Source of the DNA: Deltaproteobacteria bacterium
GTDB taxonomy: Bacteria > Desulfobacterota > DSM-4660 > Desulfatiglandales > HGW-15
NCBI GenBank assembly: GCA_019308985.1
Contig: JAFDHB010000006.1
Location: forward strand, 1 to 50,568
Direction of reading: 5' to 3'
DNA: 50,568 nucleotides
Shown: piece by piece, positions 34,630 through 42,642 of the stretch
Layout: the number at the start of each line of letters is the position of its first letter
Position numbering within the stretch: the first letter of the stretch is position 1
The notes under the pieces: model-generated
Told to the model about the DNA's origin: nothing
What the model saw: the letters and a program-made list of their open reading frames with translations, nothing else
Databases searched by the model: none
Made by a program: the position numbers and the translations under genes

Positions 34630-35322
34630 CTACCGTTCAGCAACCCTCCCTTGTATACCTTGTGACATGAGCTCTTTCAGCTTTCTCTCGGCACCGTCCC
34701 TTGTATTAAAGGTTCCTACGCAAAGCCTAAAGCCTTCCCTCTCATCTTCCATCCAGTAGGGGTGACACCCCAGCGTTTTCAAGGACTCCCACTTTTCCTG
34801 ACCGTCTCTCTTTGTCCGGTAGCTGCCTAACAAAACGGTGTACGGCACCCTTACGACAACCGTCTCCGGGAGCCCCATGTCCCGCTTGAATCTCTCAGCC
34901 TCCTCTTGGTCTTGGAAGCACCCCATATAGACCCTGTACCACAGTCCTGTGCTAAGGGCAACCCTGACGTAATACGCTGCCAAGCCGTTCTTTGCATAAC
35001 GGGAGACCGCTTTCCCCGCCTGCTCCAGGCTTCTAAAGGAGCCCACTTTCAACGAATAGGGATACCTGGTCTTGTATGCTGTTCTTAGAGCTTCTCTCTT
35101 TTGCACTGCCATAGCGGCCTCTCGACGCATCTCCTTGGGTACGTCCTTGATTCGCTCATCAGGAACAGCTTTGGATTGATTCGGTGGTTCTCTCGGCGTT
35201 GAGATTTGGACCGCCTCCTTGGGGACCTCGGTGGTTGTCCGGGTGCCCTCCTCTCCTTGCTGAACTCTTCTCTCCCCTCCAGGGCTACCGGGCCCCTGTG
35301 GCGATACCCTTACGGGCAACAA
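34630..35322 (-). CDS. SPOR-domain protein with two repeats
   Basis: A 230-residue protein. A Pro/Glu/Arg-rich N-terminus (about 80 residues) is followed by two SPOR-like repeats: YSLKVGSFRSLEQAGKAVSR with YRVYMGCFQDQEEAERF, then YTVLLGSYRTKRDGQEKWES with FRLCVGTFNTRDGAERKLKE. SPOR domains bind denuded peptidoglycan. Unusually it lacks a membrane helix or signal. It begins at TTG 35322, inside the last codons of the kinase gene in another frame, so it may be the tail of a formerly longer protein. The C-terminal half resembles the SPOR region of the 41069-42619 protein. Confidence 0.75.
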   Translation of the reverse strand: MLPVRVSPQGPGSPGGERRVQQGEEGTRTTTEVPKEAVQISTPREPPNQSKAVPDERIKDVPKEMRREAAMAVQKREALRTAYKTRYPYSLKVGSFRSLEQAGKAVSRYAKNGLAAYYVRVALSTGLWYRVYMGCFQDQEEAERFKRDMGLPETVVVRVPYTVLLGSYRTKRDGQEKWESLKTLGCHPYWMEDEREGFRLCVGTFNTRDGAERKLKELMSQGIQGRVAER

Positions 35323-37019
35323 CTCAGAACACCCACAGCCGTCTCTATCCCCAGGACCTTGGCTACGCTCGGCTTCCTCAGGTCGCAGTCTACCAAGAGG
35401 GCCTTTACTCCGGCCTGGGCCATGGTGATCGCCAAGTTGATCGCGACCAGGGTCTTGCCCTCCTCGTTGGTAGAACTCGTCACAGCGATGGACTTTAGCT
35501 TTTGGTCCGCATCCTTGAACTGGATATTGGTCCTAAGACCCCTGAAGCCTTCTGCCATCATGGACTTAGGTAACAAGTGGGCGATAAGATTCACGGATTC
35601 CTTCAGAGCATGCTCCTTGAGCTTTCCCCCGTACTTTTCCTTCAGTCCACCCCTTATGTCCTTTGCGTTGACCTGGGGAATCACTCCCAGCACCTGGACA
35701 CCCAGGGTCTCCTCCACATCCTCTATTGCTCCCAGGGAGGTGTCGAAGGTTTCTACCATAAAGGCGGCCACCAAGCCCACTATCATGCCTATCAGGGTGC
35801 CTGTGGCACCCACCATCCCCCTCTTGGGCGGGTTGATGGGCTTCGCGGGCAATAGGGCCGGCTTGATTATGTTGACGACTTCAGGCCTGTCCGCCCTCCT
35901 TATCATGGCCTCCTGGTTTTTCTTTTCCAGCAGGACGGTCATGTTATGGTACAGATCTACCTTCCTTTTCAATCGCTCGAATTCCAGCTTCTTGTCCATC
36001 AAGACCTTTGTCTTCCTGTTTACTTCACGGAGTTCCTCTTTTAGACCATCCACCCTGCCGCTTATCCTGTTTATTTCCAGCTTGAGGATAAACAACATTT
36101 TTCTTGCGGTCTCGACAATATCCCTGTTTATTCCCACTACCTGGGGATGTCGCTCCGTATAATCTTCAAGGAGTGTGTCCCTCTTGATCAATAGTTCCAC
36201 CAGCCTCTCGTTGACTGATTTGTATCTGCTCCCTCCTCTTTCAGAATAGTAGTCATGATCGGAAATAGAGGGATCTCTGACGAATATTTCCAGCCGTGCC
36301 CGGATTGATTCCAGCTCCTTTCTGTCCTCCTCCAGACCCCTTATCTCTTTCCTGATTGTCTTGGCCCTCACCAGGAGGTCTTCACTTTGGAGATCAATGG
36401 ATATGAGTTCATTTTCCCGGCTGAAACGATTGAATTCGTCCTCGGCCTCCTTGAGTTTTCTTCGTACTTCCTTGAGTTGATCCCTGATGTACCTTATGGT
36501 CTCCCTAGTGCGCCTCATCTGCTGTTCTGCAAGTACCTCTTTGTACGTAACCGCAATGGTGTTGGCCAGTTTCTGGGCGAAAACGGGACTGCTGTCCGTG
36601 ACCTTGATATTCAGGATGCTGCTGAATCTCTCCCTGGTCACCTCTACCTTTGACTGCAGGCCCTTTATGACGGGAAACGCGGAGCTATTTGGTATTTCTT
36701 GTAGCGGGGCATCCCTCGGCGGAATAAGGCCCATCTTCTCTGCGACCCGCAGGAACACCGGATATCCCTTGATCACTGAGATGTGTGTCTCCATCAGATC
36801 GGATCCGGACCACGTCCACGCTTCACTGTAAATTCCCTCCGCGGTTTGGGGCTTTTCGAACTCTATCACACATGTGGTGGAGTAAAGGGGTTCAGGAGCC
36901 CTGAGTGTGGCAAAGGTGGTACTGAATATGCCGAGTGCTATGGCAATGGTGATTACGATGAATTTCCTCTTTTTGAAAATCCACCAATACTCCCTCAGGT
37001 TGATGTCATACTGCGGCAA
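35310..37019 (-). CDS. Wzz-type chain-length determinant with truncated BY-kinase domain
   Basis: A 569-residue protein. An N-terminal Wzz domain with first membrane helix (IVITIAIALGIFSTTFATLR) precedes long coiled-coil stretches (about residues 160-380), a Pro-rich second helix region (GMVGATGTLIGMIVGLVAAF) and a P-loop domain. The latter has Walker A SSTNEEGKT (about 515) and Walker A' LLVDCDLRKP (about 541), then ends abruptly after ETAVGVLSCCP. The Walker B motif and Tyr-rich tail of bacterial tyrosine kinases are missing, about 150 residues. TTG 37019 has GGGAGAG upstream. It would span the inner membrane and regulate polysaccharide export length; kinase activity is doubtful. Confidence 0.88.
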   Translation of the reverse strand: MPQYDINLREYWWIFKKRKFIVITIAIALGIFSTTFATLRAPEPLYSTTCVIEFEKPQTAEGIYSEAWTWSGSDLMETHISVIKGYPVFLRVAEKMGLIPPRDAPLQEIPNSSAFPVIKGLQSKVEVTRERFSSILNIKVTDSSPVFAQKLANTIAVTYKEVLAEQQMRRTRETIRYIRDQLKEVRRKLKEAEDEFNRFSRENELISIDLQSEDLLVRAKTIRKEIRGLEEDRKELESIRARLEIFVRDPSISDHDYYSERGGSRYKSVNERLVELLIKRDTLLEDYTERHPQVVGINRDIVETARKMLFILKLEINRISGRVDGLKEELREVNRKTKVLMDKKLEFERLKRKVDLYHNMTVLLEKKNQEAMIRRADRPEVVNIIKPALLPAKPINPPKRGMVGATGTLIGMIVGLVAAFMVETFDTSLGAIEDVEETLGVQVLGVIPQVNAKDIRGGLKEKYGGKLKEHALKESVNLIAHLLPKSMMAEGFRGLRTNIQFKDADQKLKSIAVTSSTNEEGKTLVAINLAITMAQAGVKALLVDCDLRKPSVAKVLGIETAVGVLSCCP

Positions 37020-37054
37020 GGCTTCTCTCCCACCAGAGCGCGTCCATGACTGCT

Positions 37055-38128
37055 TTATTGCGGGCTCACAGAGTCAGGCCCGCTGCCGCCGACCTCTTCG
37101 GCGATATACAAGAGGGGATTTTCAGCCAAGTTGAGGATTTCTTCTCCTTCTGACGGCCGCCCTGCTCCGTTACGCAGGACTTGGATCGTGGGTCTAACCG
37201 CCTGGTTCCGGTTGGTCAAAACCACACATCCGACGGTACCGTTGTTCAGCTTGACACAGGTGCCCACGGGAAAGAGGGATATCCTCTCCAGGAAAGCCTT
37301 GCGGACCCTTGAGGGGAATAGGGTCTTTGTCTCTCCGACAATATACTTGATCGCCTCTGTCTTGGGGATTCTTCTTCTATAGGGTCTTTCTCGAATCATC
37401 GCAGTGTACATGTCAACCAGCCCGATAAGATATGAGAGTGTAGGAACCTCCTCTCCGGAGCGGCCCTTGGGATATCCTGATCCGTCCATTCGCTCGTGCA
37501 CGCACAGGGCGGCTTCCGCCAACCAATGGTATTTGTCACCCAGAGCCCTCAGGATTTCATAACCCTCCATTGGGTGTGCCTGGATGGCGGAAATATCTTC
37601 CTTTGTAAGTTTCTCCCTCTTTTCCAGTATACCTTTCGGAATCCTGTACATCCCCACATTCTCAAGGTATCCTGCAAGACCCGCCTTGAGCAGTGCTTTG
37701 ATGTCGAACTTCAATCCCAATCCGACCATCAACGAGGTACACATAACGTCGATCCCGTGGGTCAGCAGGTCATCCCTGTCCTGGTGCGCAAACATGCAAT
37801 AGCCATACAGCTCCTCTGTTAGCCCATTATTGATTATGGAGTAGAGGTCCGACAGGATCGGAGAAGGGCTGATACTCCTGTTCCCCCGGACACGTTCCCT
37901 TATCTCTTCTCCTCTCTGATAGAAGAGATCGTAATACCTTTCCACCTCCGGTCCCCAGCGCCTGGGAGTCCCCGGGCCAAGACACAAGGTATCCTCGTCC
38001 TTTCCGTAGTCTCTCAGTCCCCCTTCAACCAGACCGCTACACTGCCGGAGATTCACCTCCACTGGAGAGGCTTCCCGCAGCGCCCTCCCAGTTCCTACCT
38101 TGACACCAAGAATATCTGCAATACGCAT
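37055..38128 (-). CDS. Degenerate HD-GYP domain protein
   Basis: A 357-residue protein with an unassigned N-terminus (about 100 residues) and an HD-GYP domain. The fold markers are present (YRIPKGILEKREKLT, IQAHPMEGYEIL, HERMDGSGYPKGRSGEEVP, and the VDMYTAM helix). The metal-binding residues are altered: the HD pair is E155-N156 (LENVGMYRIP instead of LHDIGKIGIP), and the usual HHE is VHE at 210-212. It is probably unable to hydrolyse cyclic di-GMP and may act as a binding or scaffold protein. It lies 35 bases before the Wzz gene start, so a regulatory role in polysaccharide or adhesion is plausible. Confidence 0.85.
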   Translation of the reverse strand: MRIADILGVKVGTGRALREASPVEVNLRQCSGLVEGGLRDYGKDEDTLCLGPGTPRRWGPEVERYYDLFYQRGEEIRERVRGNRSISPSPILSDLYSIINNGLTEELYGYCMFAHQDRDDLLTHGIDVMCTSLMVGLGLKFDIKALLKAGLAGYLENVGMYRIPKGILEKREKLTKEDISAIQAHPMEGYEILRALGDKYHWLAEAALCVHERMDGSGYPKGRSGEEVPTLSYLIGLVDMYTAMIRERPYRRRIPKTEAIKYIVGETKTLFPSRVRKAFLERISLFPVGTCVKLNNGTVGCVVLTNRNQAVRPTIQVLRNGAGRPSEGEEILNLAENPLLYIAEEVGGSGPDSVSPQ

Positions 38129-38297
38129 CGCTCGATTTCTCCTATCTCCCTCCCCTCTCGCTCATAGAGGCGCCAGTATCTACAGGCAGGGACACTTTTC
38201 CAGCATCACTCGTCAACATCATTCTTCTAACAAAATACACATTGCAATTGCTTATTTAATTATAATAACACATAAAATCATATATTTGTCAATATCT

Positions 38298-38303
38298 ATT
38301 ATA
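38298..38303 (-). promoter_or_regulatory. Possible -10 box upstream of the HD-GYP gene
   Basis: A perfect minus-strand TATAAT lies in a very AT-rich tract (about 38220-38330), with no good -35 at standard spacing. A TTGACA is close by (38292-38287) but its spacing to the next TATAAT is too long. Only the AT-rich character is certain. Confidence 0.3.
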
Positions 38304-38360
38304 CAATTCATATAATTTACATTAAGAACCAAGGGGACTCCTTCTCCCTTCCCCCCCAGC

Positions 38361-38390
38361 GGAGAATTGGACTTTTTGCGAAGCCATCAA
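38361..38390 (-). repeat. Dispersed repeat copy E
   Basis: Minus strand TTGATGGCTTCGCAAAAAGT followed by CCAATTCTCC. It ends 2 bases from the ABC-transporter stop codon, repeating the pattern of copies placed directly after genes. Confidence 0.7.
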
Positions 38391-38392
38391 CC

Positions 38393-40186
38393 TTACTTGA
38401 CCAAAGCCCTGTAAAGTTCGCTGGATTCCCACAACATGCCGTGCGTTCCTCTTACCAGCGCCCCATCTTCCCTCAAGAACAGAACCATAGACATGCCCTC
38501 CAGAGCCTCCAGGCGGTTTGTCACAAGGAACATGGTCTTACCCCTTGAAAACTCCGGGAGACTTTCCATGATGGCCCTCTCCGTCTTTCCGTCCTGGGAG
38601 GAGGTGGGCTCATCCAGGACAAGGATATCCGGATCACGTACCAGGGTTCTAGCGAGGGCGAGCCTCTGCTTCTGCCCCTCCGAGAGTAATACCCCCTCTT
38701 CTCCCACCTGAGTTTCGTAACCACCGGGCAGGTTGACGATGAACTCATGGATTCCCGCCGCCTGGCAGGCCCGGGCCAGGTCCTCTTCGGTGGCATCGGC
38801 TCTTCCAAGCAAGAGGTTCTCCTTGATCGTTCCTGAAAGCAAGCGAACATTTTGGGATACATAGCCGATCCTCTCACGCAGGGACCCGATTTCATACTCT
38901 GAAACAGGTATACCGTCAAAGAAGATTTCTCCCTGTGCAGGCCTGTAAAGGCCCATGATTAAGCTCAGCAGCGTCGTCTTCCCGGCTCCGCTCGGGCCCA
39001 CGACACCGACATGCTCCCCGGCTCTGACGTGGAAAGAGCAATCTTTCAGCAAGGGCTCGCGCCCGTCATAGGAAAAGGAGACATCCCTAAACTCTACTTC
39101 CCCTTCCAGTCTGTGGGCAACCTTGCCCTTTCCGAGACCCTCTTCCGGCACGAGAGCGAAGAGGTTTGATATCCGCTGGAGACCAGCAACGGCCTCCTGC
39201 ATCTGGAGGTTTGCCGTTGCCAGGGCCTGTGCCGGCCCGAAGACGTATCCCGTGTACGCCTGAAATGCAAGAAGGGAGCCTAGGCTCCACTCCCCTCTTA
39301 TGACCCATGCGGCCCCTATTCCCAGCACCACCAGGCCCATCAGGCCAGGGATTGAATTAACCGCCAGATTTGCGACAGAGCCGACGGCGACGCGTTCCAT
39401 GGCCAAGTGAAGGGCCTCTTTGAGGCCTGAAACCAGGCCGGCGACGGTCTTTTCCTCCGAGGCGGAGGACTTGATCAGGGCGGTTGAGGATAGGGCCTCC
39501 TTGAGATTCATGGTGACTTTGGCCTCCCTTTCCATGCCATGGTGACTGAGAGAGAGGACCTTGGCGGAAAAGTATTTGAGGCACAAGAGGATTGCCGGCA
39601 CGAGCAGGATAACGGCCGACGCCAGTCGCCATTCCAGGTAGAACAGCAGCACAGTACCACCGAAAAAGCGAAAGACGTTGCCGATTATGTGGACGATGGT
39701 GCTGGAAAAAAACCAGCGCAGTTCTTCCACGTCGGAGGAGAGCCGGGACATCAAATAACCTGTCTGATTCTCGTCAAAAAATGCCTTGGGCAGCCTCAAG
39801 GTGTGTTCTACAAGATCTGTTTGTATGTCCAGGGTAATTCTCTTTTCAAGATTCGCAAAGCTGAATTCTCCCAGCATTCTCGCCGCCTTTGACCCTAGCG
39901 TGATGCAGACCAACAAGGCCAGGGCCCCTAGGAGAAGTTCTCTTTGACGCTGAAGCATGACTTCATCCACGATGTAGCGTATCACTAGGGGCTGAGGCAG
40001 GGCCAAGAGGGAAGTCAGGACAACCAGGAGGAGGCCTGTAGTGATCATCGGGCGGTAGGGGCGGACATAGGGACGCAGGGTCCTGAACGTCTCCCCGAGG
40101 CCGGGGTACTCTTCCTTACCCCCGAACCTGTCCCGGGGGAGTTTCCGGGAAAGTCCCTGTTTAAGATATGTTAACCAACTATTCAC
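38393..40186 (-). CDS. ABC transporter, fused membrane and ATP-binding domains
   Basis: About 597 residues from GTG 40186. Six membrane helices lie in the first half. The ATPase has Walker A GPSGAGKTT, signature LSEGQKQRLALARTL and Walker B ILVLDEPTSSQD. The switch-loop histidine of exporters (normally xAHRL) is Asn here (VTNRLEAL). It is an MsbA/lipid- or peptide-exporter type half-transporter with no peptidase domain. The frame is open up to TTG-like codons and 40270, but a TATAAT-containing promoter at 40239-40267 makes a start downstream of it likely. It diverges from a signal-peptidase-like gene near the RiPP locus, so peptide export is a possible role. Confidence 0.88.
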   Translation of the reverse strand: MNSWLTYLKQGLSRKLPRDRFGGKEEYPGLGETFRTLRPYVRPYRPMITTGLLLVVLTSLLALPQPLVIRYIVDEVMLQRQRELLLGALALLVCITLGSKAARMLGEFSFANLEKRITLDIQTDLVEHTLRLPKAFFDENQTGYLMSRLSSDVEELRWFFSSTIVHIIGNVFRFFGGTVLLFYLEWRLASAVILLVPAILLCLKYFSAKVLSLSHHGMEREAKVTMNLKEALSSTALIKSSASEEKTVAGLVSGLKEALHLAMERVAVGSVANLAVNSIPGLMGLVVLGIGAAWVIRGEWSLGSLLAFQAYTGYVFGPAQALATANLQMQEAVAGLQRISNLFALVPEEGLGKGKVAHRLEGEVEFRDVSFSYDGREPLLKDCSFHVRAGEHVGVVGPSGAGKTTLLSLIMGLYRPAQGEIFFDGIPVSEYEIGSLRERIGYVSQNVRLLSGTIKENLLLGRADATEEDLARACQAAGIHEFIVNLPGGYETQVGEEGVLLSEGQKQRLALARTLVRDPDILVLDEPTSSQDGKTERAIMESLPEFSRGKTMFLVTNRLEALEGMSMVLFLREDGALVRGTHGMLWESSELYRALVK

Positions 40187-40238
40187 CTGCGCCTTGTCCG
40201 ACTCTTCCTCCGCCTTATTGAGCAAAAAACAACGACAA

Positions 40239-40267
40239 ATTATAACATAATACTTGGCGCTTTTTAA
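40239..40267 (-). promoter_or_regulatory. Promoter of the ABC transporter gene
   Basis: On the minus strand TTAAAA (40267-40262) and a perfect TATAAT (40244-40239) are spaced 17 bp. Transcription would start near 40232, which decides against translation from 40270. Confidence 0.6.
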
Positions 40268-40292
40268 CAAATGGGTCCTACCTCTAATTTAA

Positions 40293-40321
40293 TTGACATT
40301 ACAGAGAGTTAACGCTATTAT
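40293..40321 (+). promoter_or_regulatory. Sigma-70-type promoter for the signal-peptidase-like gene
   Basis: TTGACA (40293-40298) and TATTAT (40316-40321) at exactly 17 bp, about 38 bases before ATG 40359. It is among the best promoter matches in the window and is back to back with the ABC-transporter promoter. Confidence 0.75.
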
Positions 40322-40358
40322 CAATACAACGAGCATTCCCGGTGGACCTTGATGGATC

Positions 40359-40808
40359 ATGGTGGTCGGCAACAAATTCCAAGATCTCTGCACTCAACTC
40401 CTGGTAGAAGGCCTTGGCATCAGGTTCATGGCCCTGGGCCGAAGTATGTATCCCACTATAAGGGAAAAAGATATCATCACCATCGCGCCGATCGCACCCT
40501 CTGAAGTTAAGAGGGGGGACATAATCCTGTATCGGTCCGACAGCGGCATTGTGGCCCATCGGGTCCTGAGGGTGACAACGTTCCAAGGCACCAAAAATCA
40601 GTTCACCATGGGCCCCGACACTTGGGGTAAGCCGAGGGAGGTAATAGGGGTTGAAAACGTCCTGGGAAGAGTCCTCCATATTGAAAGGGATGGCATGAGG
40701 TTGGACCCCTATTCCGCGAGGGCAAAGGTGAGATTGGCACTCCACAAAATCGCATCCAGGACTAAACGCCTCCTTAGAAATCCACACCCCTTCGGTTTCA
40801 GGGGATAA
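40359..40808 (+). CDS. S24/S26-family signal-peptidase-like protein
   Basis: A 149-residue protein with the signal peptidase I nucleophile motif ALGRSMYPTIREKD near residue 28 and a second-box region KRGDIILYRSDSGIVAHRVL. The His in AHRVL would be the general base, as in SipW/ER-type enzymes. The third box is altered (FTMGPDTW instead of the usual F-x-T-K-G-D). No clear membrane helix is present. Similar small S26-like proteins accompany RiPP clusters and may cut leaders or exported peptides. It is divergent from the ABC exporter; a paralogue is at 49830-50375. Activity is uncertain given the altered third box. Confidence 0.8.
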   Translation: MVVGNKFQDLCTQLLVEGLGIRFMALGRSMYPTIREKDIITIAPIAPSEVKRGDIILYRSDSGIVAHRVLRVTTFQGTKNQFTMGPDTWGKPREVIGVENVLGRVLHIERDGMRLDPYSARAKVRLALHKIASRTKRLLRNPHPFGFRG

Positions 40809-40900
40809 GACCCTTTGCCCCAGACTCTGTACCTCACACGGAAACTATGTTTTTGCTAATTGGCCTAATTCTTGGCGCAAATGGGATAATTTCTAATAAA

Positions 40901-40930
40901 TTGACAATATTTGCCTTTTTGTTATATCAT
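40901..40930 (+). promoter_or_regulatory. Promoter upstream of the SPOR protein gene
   Basis: TTGACA (40901-40906) with TATATC (40923, 16 bp) or TATCAT (40925, 18 bp), in an AT-rich patch about 140 bases before ATG 41069. Confidence 0.55.
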
Positions 40931-41068
40931 ATGACGTTAGGGAGACAACGGGAACCGGGGCTGGAGGTAGTTTCGGGATTTGCCGTCAAAGTCCGGAAAC
41001 CGGCAGTTCCAGTGGTCCCTGTTGATAGGGTCCCAAACGTTGGGATGGATGGATAGGGAATTTTGCCC

Positions 41069-42619
41069 ATGGCTACCAAAAAAACAAGTCCTGGCTCTTC
41101 CAAAAAAGCTGAGCCTGACACCTTGGAAATGTTTGATAGGCTCTTCAAGCAAGAGCTTGAAAAGATCGACGCAAAAGGTGGAAAGGTAAAGCCTCCTGCG
41201 CCCGGAGACAAGGCTTCCGCCACCCAAGGATCACTAGTTGTACCCAAGCAACCTCCACAGCCTATCAAGAAAACCGAGAAAAAGCCTCAAGAAACTCCTC
41301 CCAAAGGCGCGACTCAAACCAAGACAGCCCCCGCACCAAAGGGAAAGCCCGACCGGGCCCAGGTAGCTCCCGTCAAACCACCGGCCCAGTCCCTGCCCAA
41401 AAGGCCGGCTCCTGTGAGCGAGAAAAGCTCACCCCGGGCAGCCCCAAGAAAGGTTGCCACAGCAAGCGGGGAGGTCCGTTCTTCCACCGGGGCTATGAGG
41501 CGCCCCAAGCCAACTCAGGGGAAAAAGGCGCCACATCCGCAAGCGGGCCTGACCGGAGAGATGAGAACAAAGATCGGTGGAAAAGGTGAGGCTCCACTCC
41601 GCAAGGTGACCCGAGGGGAAGCATACTTTCCCAATACTACCTCCAGGGGCAAAAACCTGGGCCTCCTCAAAATAGCCTTGCCCTTGTTGGTCCTTTTCCT
41701 CCTGGCCGGGTGGTTGTTACGTCAATACGATTTCTTTGGCAGAGAGCAATTTGAGGATACGGCAGTAACCGTCAGGAAAAAGATCGTGGCAACACCGCTG
41801 CCTAGGACAAAACCAACCGGTCCAAAGACCACGTCAGCCGAAGGGTCAAAAATGGGTCCAACAGGTACTGGGAAAGAGCCTGTTGCTATTTCCCAGGCCG
41901 CTAAGACCGGTGCTCCTTCTCCCATCCTTTCCCACGGGGAAACGAAGGCGGCTACCGCGGCTGGACAGAAGACCCCGCAGCCGGCCACGGCGACCGCCAC
42001 CCAAGGCGCGGGTCCTGTCGAGAAAACGGGAGCCCAACCTGGACCCCAGGAAAAAAAGACAGAACCCCAACCCGGGAAATCCGTAGCATCAATCCCGGCC
42101 AGACCAAGAGAACACATCAAGCCAGGAGGCGCTCAAGCAAGACACCGGGCGACTCCTTTGGCCGCCGCCTGGACCCCTTCCTATCCCTTTTCCGTGTACT
42201 TGGGATCCTATAAGAATATTCCCAGGGTTGAAAAGGCCGCTTCGGAATACAAGAATCGAGGAATTGGAACCTATTGGACCAAGGTGGACCTGGGAGAAAA
42301 GGGGACCTGGTACAGGCTCTTTACCGGATCATTCCGAACCCGTAAAGAGGCCGAAGCATTCATCACAAAGCACCGCCTAAAAGAAGGGGCCGGCCGGAGA
42401 ACCAGATATGCCCTCCTCCTGGGCCTTGATAAGTCAGCCAGCGGGCTGGAGGCAAAAAGACGCTCCCTCCTCAAGGCGCGTTACAGCCCTTATGTACTCA
42501 AGGACTCAAAGGGGCGGTATGGGCTTTTCCTGGGGGCCTTTTACCGGAAGGAGCGGGCCAACAAGACAAGTGCGTTGCTGGCAAGAATGGGCTTCTCCAG
42601 TAACGTTGTCATGCGCTAA
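41069..42619 (+). CDS. SPOR-domain membrane protein with long Lys/Pro/Ala-rich linkers
   Basis: A 516-residue protein. A basic, Pro/Lys-rich cytoplasmic region (about 190 residues) is followed by one membrane helix (LLKIALPLLVLFLLAGWLLR), a low-complexity Thr/Ala/Pro/Gly-rich periplasmic linker, and two SPOR-like repeats at the end (YPFSVYLGSYKNIPRVEKAA with WYRLFTGSFRTRKEAEAFIT; the second is degenerate). It probably anchors in the inner membrane and binds septal peptidoglycan. ATG 41069 (AGGGA upstream) is preferred to TTG 41063. It lies between the signal-peptidase-like gene and the RiPP locus; involvement in that system is not evident. Confidence 0.82.
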   Translation: MATKKTSPGSSKKAEPDTLEMFDRLFKQELEKIDAKGGKVKPPAPGDKASATQGSLVVPKQPPQPIKKTEKKPQETPPKGATQTKTAPAPKGKPDRAQVAPVKPPAQSLPKRPAPVSEKSSPRAAPRKVATASGEVRSSTGAMRRPKPTQGKKAPHPQAGLTGEMRTKIGGKGEAPLRKVTRGEAYFPNTTSRGKNLGLLKIALPLLVLFLLAGWLLRQYDFFGREQFEDTAVTVRKKIVATPLPRTKPTGPKTTSAEGSKMGPTGTGKEPVAISQAAKTGAPSPILSHGETKAATAAGQKTPQPATATATQGAGPVEKTGAQPGPQEKKTEPQPGKSVASIPARPREHIKPGGAQARHRATPLAAAWTPSYPFSVYLGSYKNIPRVEKAASEYKNRGIGTYWTKVDLGEKGTWYRLFTGSFRTRKEAEAFITKHRLKEGAGRRTRYALLLGLDKSASGLEAKRRSLLKARYSPYVLKDSKGRYGLFLGAFYRKERANKTSALLARMGFSSNVVMR

Positions 42620-42642
42620 TTTCCGAAACCGCCCTGCCACCA

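Noticed and set aside
41069..42619. Internal repeats of the SPOR protein as a DNA repeat or CRISPR-like array
   Set aside because: The repetitive look comes from Lys/Pro/Ala-rich linker codons; there are no equal spacers or conserved direct repeats.
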